A stretch of DNA of 64,000 bases, from the NCBI GenBank assembly GCA_030685235.1, contig MU839156.1, positions 1 through 64,000 of the forward strand, written 5' to 3'. This document shows, piece by piece, positions 22,835 through 35,412 of this stretch; position 1 is the stretch's first letter; each line of letters starts with the position of its first letter. A program made the position numbers and the translations under genes. This DNA comes from Copromyces sp. CBS 386.78. Its lineage: Eukaryota; Ascomycota; Sordariomycetes; Sordariales; Sordariaceae. The notes under the pieces were generated by a model that saw only the letters and a list, made by a program, of their open reading frames with translations, did not search any database and was not told the DNA's origin.

Positions 22835-25800
22835 GATTACTGATTTGGAGGTGTGAAGTGTTGTATAGGTCGGTTTGTTAGTGGGAGCAAAGGACCGTGG
22901 CTGAAGGCAAGACGAGCAAGTATAATAGCGAGTGTGTGTTGTTAGTTCCAAACGAAGGACTGTAGATACTTCTAGCTGACACCGGGAATGGCGAGGTAGA
23001 AGGGTCGAAAAGGTGATGTGCGAAGGAGTGTTTTTGAAGACTTTGAGAAACAGGGGAACCGAAGGAAGAGAAGAGGGAGGAAAGTTGGGTTTTGTGGATT
23101 CCTAGTCATGGATCCTCGGTGCTGCTCTCGCTTGATCCGTTAACGAGGGCCAAGTGAGCATGGGTAGCGCCTGCCTTGACTAAGAAATGAAATGAGCAAC
23201 CCTTGGTTCTGGTGTCGCCGTTTGTCGACCCCCTAGTAACAATTTCCAGTCCTGAAGCAAATGTCACCCTCCCGAACCAGCCAAGGCAACGTCCCAAGCC
23301 CAGCAGCGCCGCGTTCAGGGGGAGCCCTTTGGAAGCTATCACGACCAATCAGAGGGTCACGGCAAAGACCCTTGCTGGGGCATGTTAGCGAACGCTCCAG
23401 ATTTGTGGCGCTGTGAACCCTGTCAGAGTCAACCCCCCCTGGTCATTGTTTTCCCATTCAGGGGCACCTTTTGACAATTGACATGCAACACCAAGGAGAG
23501 AGACATTTTGAGTTCCCCCGGTGACCTTCTTGTGAGTCTTGGTAACACACTAGTGCGTCTAGCGCGCCGGCAGTGGATAATTTACTGATCCGGAACCTCG
23601 TGTTCATGGCATATCATTGAGGTCCCAAGAGTCCATCAAGCAGGCAACAACGAGGCAAGTAAATGTCGAATTGCCATGTCGTCTTCTTGCTTGGAGGGAG
23701 GGGCGGACAACGGCAACACGGCATCATGTTGAGTAACCGCTTGGCGTTACCGACCAGCTTTCCGTTCTCCGTAGGAGCGGTGGCAGCGATTCAGTTGCCG
23801 AGTTGGGCGGTGCCTCTCCCTGGCTCAGATCTGGATGAACACAGCAGAAACGCCCAGCTGTCGATGCTTGGTTTCACAAGCCGAGGTACTACTGTAGATG
23901 AAGGCATCGTAGGTCTGTATACACTAACAAGATCGACCCGCCGAGATGGTGTCTGTCCGCTGAGATCATGCACATATGCGCTGCCGCAATCCAATGATGC
24001 ATGCAACCACCACCGCCACGCTGCTTGGTACCTGTGAATGGGTACTGTCTAGGGGTCTTCACGAGTGCGAGAGCGAGTGTGCGCGCGGTTGCCCTGGAAA
24101 TCATGTCGAAAGAGTAGGCCCAGACGCCGATCGCATTCCAAGAGCCGAGAACGGCCCAATGAGGCGTGGTGGTTGGCCTCGAATCGTCGGGAGAACTTCC
24201 CTTCCTCGTCCAACAGCCAATCGGCGGTTTCCACATGAGTTGCGAATCCAGCGAATAAAAGGAATGGAACCGGTTCATTTGTGAAAATGGAATGGAAGAT
24301 GAAGCAGTGTTGTCACTTGGTGCGAAACCACCTCCTGGAGCGCCTGAAACACCAAGCAAAAAGGGACGAGCGTATTCCGCCTTGGGACAGCTTCAGAGGC
24401 AACATGAGTAAGCTCCTCCCTTGTTATGTGATGGTGACCTGAAAATGTCGGGGTTGGAGAAAGCGAATGCGAAATATAGTATCCATTGTATAGCGTCGGT
24501 CGGGGCCGTACAATCGCGGGGCGGGCGGTGGATTTCCATTCCACGATGGTGTCGTTGAGAAGATCAGGATGCATGCTTTGTGAACATGACGACGTGGACA
24601 GTGAATAGGACCCACCGCGTAATCCCCACAGTTAATGCACTAACTTTAATCCCACGAGTCTTGCCGACAAAACGTTAGTGAACATTCCGACAATCATCAT
24701 CGACAACATGATCACCGTGTTCTTCCAGGATTTCCATGTCCATCCTCCGACATCCAGACCCGGCGATAACATCATGGATGAACACTCACAACAACCAAAA
24801 CACCTTCTCTTGACGTGTTTTCGCATTTGATCTTCCGTTTTGTTTCCACAACTTTCTGAACATCACGCCTGCTCCTCCGTTTGCATCGCTGTCCGTTCGG
24901 CCACATAGCAAGTTATCAAAGACCCAATTGATGACTCAAACTGATCATACCTCTTCCAGCTGTTGGCGCGAACTCGAGCACGAATGAGGCAGTGATAGCG
25001 AGCTAGCCAGCAGTAGCAGTGCCAGTGCCAACCTCGGTGAGCACTACCAAGTACCAAGTAGGAAATGACACGGTCAACTTTGCAACGTTCCATTCCATTC
25101 ATCAGCCCACTGGCCTGTACGGATTGTTCCCTTCCTCACCATGGACCATGGACGACAAATCCCACGCTTCACGAAGCGACGGGACCCTTTACACTAGCCC
25201 ACCCGCCCACGAATGCTATTTTAAGCCCAACCGCATCGTTAACCTCACGCACGCAGTCAGCAACAACGGCATTAACCACCGAACGGGTCGGACATTTGAC
25301 CGTTTTTCTCTCGGCGACAGCGATAAGAAGAGATGGTGTTGAACTAACTTGGTCGGTCGCGTGGCTCTTTTGAGTTTGGGTCCTTGCAATACGGAGGAAG
25401 GAATCACGGCACTTTGGCGATGTTGTGTTCTGGAAGGGCTGGCCACACCGCGTGTCCATGAGAATTCATGATGCGCGCTTTGCAGATGGAGATGCTCTTT
25501 CTTCGTAAACGAGGGAAAGCTGGAACAAGTAGGATCCGGCGACAGAAACTTCTCCGTCCATGTTGGCGACCCTGACCCGACAGGGCAACCGGCACTAACC
25601 CCGCCGAACCCCGATAATCCAGACCCACAACGGACCCGGTGGTCACGGCAGTCCCGATGTGGATCCCGGGGCCCTCCGACCGCATGGTCTTGGTTGGCAC
25701 TTGCCCAAATGGTGAAAACATGGAAGGCATGGTGTGGTGCGCTGGCCGCGGAGACAGGGGCACGCCTGCAAGCTCGATGAAAGTGCCCCAGGTCTACCTG

Positions 25801-26183
25801 CCCGGTACGGCAATCTTGAGTCCCCGTTGTTGCAATGGATTTGTTTTGGTAAAGCCATGCAATTGGAAGGGATCCCATCCTGTCGATCCTGTCGTGATAA
25901 CCACAATGTCATTCAACCCTTCCACAGTTCTCAACAACATGTGTCCAGCTTGATCAAGTTGTCGACCTTCAACTTCCACGTCTGATGCAGGCACGCACCG
26001 GTTGATGTCTGATTAACGCTTGAGCACCCTTCGTCAAGTTGCATACTTAACTCCACCACCTCCCCAGCAGATTTTGCTTTTTCTTCCCCTTCTCTCTCTA
26101 TCAACAACACTTTTCTTATTTCTGCCATCATTACTTCATATCATTTCCATCTATTGTCAACACATTTTTGCTACATATCCATC
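22835..26183. other. Divergent intergenic region, no gene supported
   Basis: 3.3 kb between the GH16 start and the leader of the next gene. It should hold the GH16 promoter and leader at 22,835-23,100. Several open frames of 100-220 codons occur on both strands (for example at 25216-25878) but show no domain, signal peptide or consistent splicing. I see no RNA gene. Confidence 0.5.
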
Positions 26184-26566
26184 ATGGTGTCTTTCTTTTT
26201 TGATGGCCTTGTGCTATTTTTGCTGTTCTCGGAAACAGCGGCAGCAACTTCTGCCGTGGCATCATCCTCAGCTGTGACGTCCTTCTGAGGCCTCGATCAA
26301 GAAACCGACGATTTCAAGCATTGTCTTTTTCGTTGGTCTACTCACGGTTGCGGCCAAACATGTAAGCATCTCTCGTGGACATTGAGTTGACATTCATGTC
26401 ATGCTAACGTATACTTCTCTAGGCCAAGTCAACACAACCAACATGTCCAACGACAGTGGTGTACATGTACACCCACCCACCTCTTCGGCTGACCCTTCGA
26501 GCGCCAACTCTAGCCCATGGTCGTTGAACAACAACGACAGTCCACCAATGTCGCCTCCGGTCCATC
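26184..26566 (+). other. Putative leader and broken N-terminal exon of the next gene
   Basis: Follows a C/T-rich leader. An ATG at 26184 opens a 34-codon frame with a hydrophobic start (MVSFFFDGLVLFLLF) like a signal peptide, but a TGA ends it at about 26286. A convincing intron follows (GTAAGC near 26363, branch-like GCTAAC, acceptor at 26422). The downstream coding frame is not joined to this start by any canonical splice I can find. Either an intron is missed, or the 5' part is damaged. Confidence 0.35.
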
Positions 26567-27264
26567 ATGGATCATGGCCCATTGGCAAAAGCGCAATCAC
26601 CCATCATGGGGGTGGTCACCACGGTCACGGTCCATGGTTTCCTCAACCAAGATATCATAGGCGAGATGGGTCGCCACATCTGTCCGGATGACTGCGAGCT
26701 TCATAAAATATGCATCGGCGAAAGATGCAAATGCCGCACAGCAGGACGGCCGTCCAACGTCCTGCTACCCATGCAGGTTGGCAAAGACGCCTCTTCGGAT
26801 GAGCCTTGGGATTCGAGTCCCCAGTCCAGCCGTCCGTCGTTCAACGGTAACTACAGTCCACCATCGCCCCGTACGGCTACGAGCACCACCCCGAGTTTAA
26901 CTCGGAACATCTCCCCAGAGGTGATGGCGGCTTTGAATAATCCTTCTCCGCCATGGTGTGAGCCCACTCAGCAAGTCATCGGGACTGACGTTGATCCCCG
27001 TGTTGCAACTCCTAACATCCGGTCGGGAGTTTCCGACCGTTTGACCATCATGGTCAGGAAATACCACGGATCGCGGGAAACCATGCCACGTAAGTCTTCG
27101 ACGAGCTTCACCGTATCTTCTTTGTCCATCCGAACTGACAATCATTCACAGAAGGATACCCCTACTTTTTCGATCCTACGTGGCTCGATTCCCCCCTTCC
27201 GATTCCTAGCGCGCTTCAACCGAATGTTTTTAACCTTCGAGGGATGACTGGAGTTTGGGGTTGA
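26567..27264 (+). CDS. Small cysteine-containing protein of unknown function, 5' end uncertain
   Basis: I do not recognise the family. Two exons, 26567-27089 and 27152-27264, are joined by a clear 62-bp intron (GTAAGT, branch ACTGAC, CAG) that keeps the frame, giving 211 residues from the ATG at 26567. The only compact motif is a cysteine group at about 39-56 (C-x3-C-x5-C-x4-C-x-C), recalling EGF-like or small secreted folds. The rest is Ser/Pro-rich and ends PTWLDSPLPIPSALQPNVFNLRG. The true start may lie further 5' in another frame: a second frame at 26423-26691 (HPPTSS, HHGGGHHGHG) also looks protein-like. The overlap suggests a missed intron, a frameshift, or a decaying gene. Confidence 0.45.
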
Positions 27265-28329
27265 TCATCGACAAATTCTGGGGAGAGGCCACCCCAACCA
27301 ACACATCCGGATGTGCTTAACTTTCCTTTGCACACTAGCCATATCAACGGCAACAAATTCTACTCGTCGCCAGCTTCCGCTTGCGCTTGGGTGTTGTCAA
27401 CTACGAGATATTTCACCCAACCTCTAGCCGTATCGGCTATGTTGATGATCCCTCCGGCCGAGAAGTCCTCGTGATTAGGGGGGTAAGCCTGGAAGCTGAA
27501 ATGAGGGTACCATTCAACGTCCACTGGGACGCACTGTTTAGCGGTTTAATCAGCTTCATGGTCTATTCCCCTCATAGTGGGATTCCGCGGCGTGCCTACC
27601 CGGATACTCCTTCTGCTCTCCCGTACTTGGCCTAGTCGATCCGGCACTGTTTGACCCTCACCCGATAGACATATTCCAGTGCCATAGAAAGGTGCCTTGG
27701 AAGAAATCAAGCGATCTAGAGATCTTTCACATTACCCGTCTGTCCACCAAAATGCGGATCCGCTGTGATGTTTTGCGCCAAGTCCTATATTGTTAGTACC
27801 GCCATCGCTCACTGTATCGCTTTGCCGATGAGTTCCCCTAGTCTGTCGTGGTGAGGTAAGTAAATCGGCTTGGGACCGAGACGGAGATGACTCTTGTGTC
27901 TTGTTTTGTTTCTATTTCCACTGGCGAGGACAAGCGCACGCTTTACATACGTCGTTTTCCCCAGAAGGGGGGGACCCGAATATTTGACAAGGAGGTGCCG
28001 CTGATGAAAAGAAACATGGCAGGGCAAGTGAATCATAGACAGTCACAGAAGGAATAAATGTTGAACTGAAGCGAGTTCTTGTTTTAAAAACCATTGATGG
28101 AGCCGGTGACGACTGAGTACCTAGTTGTAGACTTGGCATAGTGTGGTATACCTAACCCTACATGTAATACTTGCCCATATCTGCCTCCTGCCCCCTTTGT
28201 GTCCCAACCTTTCCTTTCCCGACCTTCCACTTCCCTTCCCTTACCTTCTTTGCATCCCCGTCCTCCATATTCCACTCATAGAGCTGCCCTTCACAGAGAC
28301 ACAAACTGAAACCGGTCGAACCAAGCTAC
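27265..28329. other. Intergenic, convergent
   Basis: Between the stop of the unknown gene and the stop of tyrosinase. An open frame at 27381-27635 begins with a non-ATG codon and has no family features. Nothing else seen. Confidence 0.5.
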
Positions 28330-31300
28330 TTAGTGTCCACCCCCACCATATCCTCCATGTCCTCCCGGTCCACGAATCCCGATCGGCCACTTTCGAGGGT
28401 TCTGGAAGATTGGGAACTCGCTGGCGTTTTTGCGGGGGATGTATTCCCAGTCTTGGATGTCGAGGTGCAGAGAGGGGACGGTGGATGGGTCGGTTAGGGT
28501 TTGGTCGTTCTATTTTGGGAGGGGTGGGGGGTATTAGTGTTATGGTACCATCAGCGATGGGGCTGGTTTATGCTGGGGGTTGTTGGCAACTGAGTGAAAG
28601 GTTGGAAATGAGAGAATGGGAGAGGAGCAGATGTGGGGAAATGATTCGAAAGAGAATCAGGAATGGACTCGAAGGGGGAAGGAAGATAGGGGGGTAACTA
28701 GGTAGGGGGAAAAAAAACAGGAAAAAAGAAACACTCACCGAACGAATCTCAACAGTCATATTCCCCCTCAAAAACGGGATGATCCTGTTAGGAGTCATAT
28801 CCACGTGCCCCAGCCCCCTCTTTGACTTTTCCCCGGCAGCCTTCATCTTCATCCTACCCCTCAGACTCCGGCTTTGACTTTGTCCCCCCTGCTGCTGTCC
28901 CCCATTCTTCTTGACAGCATCATTAAGCGGCCTTGCCAACGGCATACTCATCTTCGCGATGCCCTCCATTGGCATGCCCAGAAGGGACATGCGGCCCATG
29001 ACTACCCCGTTGACAATCAGCGAGATGGTGCAGGGAAGAGGCACTTCAGAGCGGTCGACGGAGAGTTCGGCGGTATAGTAATAGTTTTTGGCGGGTTGGC
29101 CATATGATTGTCGCTTCTGTTTGGGGTTCTTGGTGAGGGATCTAGCAAGAGAGCGACGGCGGAAAGAGATTTTGTTGTTTTCTTTCGTTTGTTTGCCGTT
29201 GTCTTCTTCCTGGGAGTTGGAGTTGGAGGCGGAGAGAGACCGGGACCGTGATCTCAAACGGCGAAAGGTAATCTTGTTGTTCTCCTCAACCTCCTTCCCA
29301 CCGTCAATCACGGTGTCGTCATCCTCCAGATCCAGATCCGAGTCAGCATCCCGTCCAGCCACACCATTTTCCTGCCCCTGCCCATCCGCGCTAGCCTCAT
29401 CACCAGACCCGTACAACTTGTTAACCGCCTCCCTCACCTGTGCCGCCAGCTTCTCCTTATCAGGCGTCTGCCAATCCGTGCTCAGCTCGGGGTAAGAGTA
29501 TCCAAACGTCCGGAGATCCGCCACCGAGTTACTAGTGTGGAAGAAACCTCCCGCGTCTGAAGGTGGTGCGCTGCCGTTTGTCGCGGGGAACTCGGCGTGG
29601 AAGGGCTTCAGCGGGGAGTCAGCTGTGAGGTTGGTTCCCTTTTTGGTGCCGAGTTGGCCGCCGGAGGGGATGGTGAAGTTGAAGGTTGTGTTGTGGTAGT
29701 AGATTGCTTGCCAGAGGGCGACGAGGCGGTCGGTGTTTGCGTGGTGGAGCATACTGAGAACACGAGCTGGTTAATGGTGGTATTCTCAGTCAATGATAGT
29801 TGGAGATACTCACAACAGAGGGTCAAAAGCGGACCAGTCGATGTCAGCCAAGGTACCGGTGTTACAACCCGCGTTATTATGCACGGTATTGTGAGGACCT
29901 TCGAATCCCGTGGCTCCCCATCCTCCGCGGTCAGGTCTGACGAAGAGATCGTACTAGAAGGGGTGAGTAATGAGTTAGCAGAATGTTCTTCAAGTCGCAG
30001 TCCCTAATCACTCCTTAACGAAACTGCCAGCTTCCGCCCTGACACTTTCATGGAAACCGAGAAAGTTAACTCACCACACCATCCCTCAGCTGGCTCCCAA
30101 ACGTCTTCATCAGCTCCTCCGCCTGCCACGGCTCAGTCCACCGCTTAATCGGCTTCTTATCAGCATCCAGATCCTCATACCTACACCTTCCCGTCTGGGG
30201 GTTCAACCCCAGATACTGATCATGCTCATACATCACGCTCTTCTCCTGGAACCGATAGCTGTAAAGCGGATTCCTAACCAGCACACCCATCGCGCCCGAG
30301 GGGGCGCCGCTCCCGCCGCCGGTGCCGTTGTTGTTGGGCGGTGATAAGGCAGCCAGAGAGGAGTTGGGCGTGTTGCCGACTTTGATAGTGTCGTTCATCA
30401 CGGCGGAGGGAAGAGATGGGTCTGAGGCCCAGTCCCAAAAGGGTAGGCGGAGGGTGCGGGCGGCGTCCGTATAGGCGGCTTGGAAGGAGGGGGGGTAGCG
30501 GGAGGCAATGGAGAGGGCGTGGGAGACTAGGGTTTGCTGTTTGGGTGATGGGGGTTAGTTGGGGGTTGAGAGGGGCTAGTGTATACTGCGGTTTTTTGCT
30601 GCCTACCTCAAAGAGAGCAACATATGGTCGATGCCATGGAGCAAAGATGGTTTCCTACGCGTTTCGGTACCAGTCAGTCAGTAGAAGGTATATGAGATGG
30701 ATCACGAAAGATGGGAATGATGATGATATGTATTGAGGGATCCAGCTATCTGAAGCCGGAAGGAGGATCGCCAGCTATATAGAGCTGGCGATACAAAGAG
30801 GAGGAAGGTCTGCAAAGGAGGGGATTCTGGGTGCTGCCAGATCCGCTGTCAAAGGAGGGTTGCACGAAAGGACTAGCGGTCTGTGCAGCAAACGCCCAGA
30901 ATCTTCTCACAAGGTATCTATGATATCCATAGTGAGTAGAAACACTTACACCGTGAGGACAGTACCCAACGTCAGGCGCACCATCAACCTGCTCAACTCC
31001 ATTCCACGGTTTGTGCGGCAGTCCGTGGATCCCTTTCAACACAGAGTCAGCTTCATGATAACCCCCCACCACCATCACAAAAGAGGTGTCTGCTCCAGTG
31101 TACATTTTCCCACTCACCTGCCAGGCCAAAATATGATAGCTCGTCCGACTCGTCCATCGCTTGCATCTCCGACAAGGCCAAGATGTAGAGGTCCCTAAGC
31201 AAACGTAGTTAGTCAGTCAGCCATTGAGCCGTATTGGGGAAACCCCTAGTACGAAGTCACTTCTTCCTACCATTGCGGCCCTCCCCTGGTGTAAAGATCA

Positions 31301-31455
31301 TTGATGTTCCTCCTAATTGGCCTCTGTCCCGTGTTGGCATCGACACCCGTCGTGGCGCCGACGACCGGAATAGGTGTTGTTTGGGTTTGAGCGGCAGCTA
31401 GCGAGGCAAAGCTGTTGATGAATAGGAAGATTGGCAAGAGAGTGAATGTAACCAT
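28330..31455 (-). CDS. Secreted tyrosinase (polyphenol oxidase)
   Basis: 729 residues in eight exons: 31455-31271, 31194-31118, 31032-30950, 30654-30607, 30536-30075, 29953-29814, 29753-28739 and 28509-28330. Each junction is GT-AG and rebuilds a family motif. Type-3 copper enzyme that hydroxylates monophenols and oxidises diphenols to quinones, leading to melanin. A signal peptide at 1-22 (ends LAAAQ) makes it extracellular. CuA site: H90 (HGLPHKPW), H114 and H123 (PWHRPY), with C112-x-H114 for the Cys-His thioether bond of fungal tyrosinases. CuB site: H306 and H310 (GPHNTVHN) and the His pair 335-336 (MLHHANTDR). TFGYSYPEL (about 414-422) closes the catalytic core; then an unusual charged and RS-rich linker (about 440-550), a beta-rich C-terminal domain and a Gly-rich tail (GPGGHGGYGGGGH). 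Distinct from the classical intracellular Neurospora enzyme, which has no signal peptide. Confidence 0.9.
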
Positions 31456-34400
31456 GGTTGATCGTGTAAGGTCGAGGCTGCTGCTGCTCCTCCTCCCCAC
31501 CACCCTCCTTGTTCTCCTTGCGGTAACCTCCATTTGGGAAAGGGATCCCGGCGTGATACCGGGATGTGTGTGGGGAGGGATGGTTGGGCAATGTGCTCTA
31601 ATTGCTTGCTTGTTGTTGGTATCAGTTGAAAAGTGACAGACAGTGAATGTATCTGGTACCGGCCGAAGGGTAGTGCTTGGTTCCTTCTTGAATTGTTGGT
31701 AGTCCACGTCTGCCGCCAAAGAAAAAAAAAGTAAAAAAAACCTAGACAGTCTTTTCTTTTCGCCCCTCGGGTGCTCGCTCGAAGAAAACGGAGTCTCAAA
31801 AAGAGTTAAATAGAACAGCGCAGCTAGTTTTCAAAGACTATCAACGGGGACCCTTCCGCATATTAATGGGTGACGAATTGGCTTCCCATGGCGCTTTAAA
31901 GAGTCATGGGTCTGATAATGATAGCCATCCAGCAGGTACAAACAGTACGAGATAGAAGAACCGAAGAAGCACGGAAAGATTAACGAGGGTTCCAGAAGCG
32001 CAGTTGCTCCTTGGGTACCGGTGAATAGCATGATTGCTTGCTCAGGTACTTCGTTCCCCCATTGCCAGGTGAACTGATGACGACCGGAAAAAAAAAAAAA
32101 CGAACGACTTGAACTGGGCCCGGTCTAGCCCCAGCCCCTTTTCCGGGCGCGCGCGTGCAAGCGCTGTAACGATATGACCAAAACTTTTTGTGGTCGTCTT
32201 CATTCTAGAATAAGGACAGCCAAAAGACGAAAACGGGAGTATGAACACAGAGAGGCCACGCCGCCAATGAAATGAGAGGAAAAATGTCCGACATAAACAC
32301 ACACCACACCCAGCTCTGACGCATGGTTAGCGGTGAAGAGGCTTGCAGGCGCACACACATTCTGACTCGCAGCCGCCAACTCGTATAAGTCCTCTTAATA
32401 TGTAAGGACAGAAGAGAGAAGGGAAAGAATGAAGCGGCCAGATTCGAGACCTTGGGCTGTCGAGAAGGGGAAGGAGACGAGAATAAGCGGTATGGTCAGT
32501 TACTCTTCGTATGCTGTGTTGCGCAGAAATGGACAACTCGGCAGACTCGGCTACAAATTGTCTCATCGGGCGCTTGCAGTCGAACAACTAGACGAGAGGA
32601 TAGAAGGGGGAGGAGTGATTATCTGTGGTCTCGGTTGTGTGGGTCATGTTGTGTGAACAGCGCATTCGACGGCTACCACCACGAGGATTCCACACCGACC
32701 GGCAACAAGGAGGTAAGGGGGTGTTATGCTTCTTCCCGTAGGCGTGTCTCATTCATACAGCTTTGGTTAGCATAAGGATCCGTAGCGAGAGTGCCGCCGG
32801 TGGTCTGCTGATGGTGGTGAGGGGGTATTCCAAGAAGAACTTCCAGATGGAAAGATGATGAATCGGTGTTTGTGCAAGTGTATGTACCAACCTCTGAAAT
32901 GGGACTGCGGGTGGACGGATAGACGGAAGGATGATTGGTAGATAAACCCTTCGTCATCATGTTACTGGCAGCAGCTAGCCGTTGGGCAACAAGGCTCGGG
33001 CTGCAAGGGGAATATCTGCCTCGTTCCATCTTGCGTCGTGCTTCTCCGCCCTTCGCTGTGAAGGAGGGCATGAATCCAGAATCCTTCTAGTCTGGTACAT
33101 TCCCCGTGCGGCTCCCGCGCGAGTTGTACTGGGCGGCTGATGTGTGTCTGTGGTGGTGATGCCCATAGCGACGGGTCCAAGCTTAACCCTTTTCTTACCC
33201 ACCCTTTCCTTCCATCCCCACCACTTCGCAAACACCTTGCTTGCTTTCCCGTCCCCCCTCATGATTTTTTTTGGTGTGGTTCTTGCATACCTGGGCGTGG
33301 GGGGCATTATCCCGTGGCGGCCTTGCCCACGTTCTTTCCCAGCTTTCCTTTGTGCAAGGTCCCGCCCGTAAGCGGGCAAGGCTAATCAAGGAGAATGGGG
33401 GTAGAAGTTGGGGGAGGGCAATGAAATAAGGCGTTAAAGCCCAATCCAGCTCTCAACAAGAGACTCTCATATCTTCAACGGACCTCAGCCACCCCCGTTC
33501 TTGACTTCGTGTTGCCTTGCGCTAGCGTAGCTTCCCTTGTAATGCTTTTCTCACGTTTTTTCTTCCTTTCCCGCGCGACACCAGAAGATTTACCGCACTT
33601 CCCGGCCGTCGGATGATACCGACATGCCCGTGAGACACTAGTTTATGTAGGTGTGAATATTTGCAGTCTTCTGCTTGGCTGTGGGGCGACAAGTCCCTGA
33701 TTGGTTGTACAAAAGACTTACAGCAAAGGAGTTGTTTCAATGCTGTTTAGTTAGAGGTTGGTGTAACAGCACATGTGTGGATTGTTTACTCATTTCTTTC
33801 GGCTTTTCACATACCTTTATGCCCCTCCCCCTCCAGTTCTCTCGCCCCCAAGTTCACATCACACAAGGTAAGGAAATCGGGAAGCACTGTACCCGATGAC
33901 AGTCCGCGTTGCGAAGCCGATATCGCAGAATGCCCTTGTTCGGGCTCTCTTGTGATGTCCTACCCGTGGCTTGCTCGGAGAAATAGTTTGCCCCCGTTGT
34001 GATACCAGGACGAATTGTATTATTGAGCGCCTAATGTCGTAGATTAGCCATCGATTATGACGGTACGGATAGGTGGCTGCCCTCAATACCGACGTTTATG
34101 TTATATTCACCATGGCTTGTTCCCGTAATCAACTCACGGCGACTGATTCATATGACTCTGAGTCCTGCTCATGCATGGAACAGCAATGGGCTCCAAGTGT
34201 TCGGCAACTTGATGCCCAAAAGGAGGTTTCTGTGCTAGGTTGAGTGGAAGTGTCTGCCGAGATTGTGTTCAAGTGGTGATGAATGAAGCCTTGGTGGTTC
34301 GTTGTGCCAGGCATCAGCAGGAGTCTGTTCATTGACGGCCAGTGCACTCCGAACTGATGTCACCCTTTCGCTTTTATGTTGTTAGCGACCTTTCATCTTA

Positions 34401-35412
34401 CATTCTCCCAAACGTGCCAGTGCGTACTTCCCTTTCACTGACGCTCATCCAAATCCAAGGCTTGGGATAGCGGGCTGGGTTATGCCAGTGCGACAAGGGC
34501 CAGATCGGTACCATGACCCAGTTCAGTGTCCATGTCTCTGTGCTACTCACGTGGCAGTGAATTTGGGCTTGCAAAATGAGCTCATGTTTGCTTCCTTGTT
34601 GAACCACAAGCTAGCCTTTGCCCACTTGGCATTGCAACTTCTTGTCCCCCGTAACACAAAGGAGGTCAATCTACAGCCTGGACCCGTCTCGGCTAGAGAA
34701 ATGGCCACGGCCACAAGACATCCGTAGCCGGAAGAAAAGAAGCGGAAATACCAGTTCGTGTGATCGAAGATTCATAACGTTGTCTGTTTTTAGATTCGTG
34801 GCGTTTTTGGTGCAGTGAACGGAGTTTTGTTTGCTCAGCCATCGCATCAGTGGACATGGGGCTTATTGATGTGAACGATCGGGGATTCTTATACAACGTC
34901 GTATTGGTAACAAAGCATGGGTTTTGACTAAAACATAAAGATGGAGAAGAGGATGAAAATGGATACCTCAGACCATCCACGAGCATGTGACAGTGTCACC
35001 GTAAGACATGTTTGTAGGGGTGAAAGGGAAGAGCGACTGAAAGAGGTATTCCTGATAAAGCAGTGCGGTTTCCAACAACCATTCCGCCAAGTTGACCTAA
35101 TTGATCCATGCTGTGCCCTTATCCTAACGCCGAGGAATTCTCTATTTTGAGTGTTCCCATCTTCCTGATATCCGCAGTGACCTGTACCCCCCTTAAGAAC
35201 GCCCAGAGAATGAAAAGCATGAAGAAATGGAGACAAGGTTGGTACTTGCTGACCAGCCTCGCTTGCTTGCGAGAAAAGGAAAATGAACTGATTACTGGGG
35301 TTTTCAGCCATGTCGTTACCGCGCAGGCTAGTTGATGACCGGATATAGAGGAATTTGCCATAGCTTTCGTCATATATGGCCGGGAATGGTCGATCATATG
35401 AGCTGGGGAAGC
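31456..35412. other. Long intergenic region, no gene supported
   Basis: About 4 kb between the tyrosinase start and the aldolase stop. It holds the tyrosinase promoter and leader (A/T runs at 31720-31740 and 32088-32100). Open frames up to 134 codons near 32975-33379 are basic low-complexity with no motif. No RNA gene recognised. Confidence 0.5.

Noticed and set aside
25216..25878. 220-codon minus-strand open frame
   Set aside because: Composition (His, Arg, Pro) is that of a non-coding frame; no motif and no plausible promoter or splice sites.
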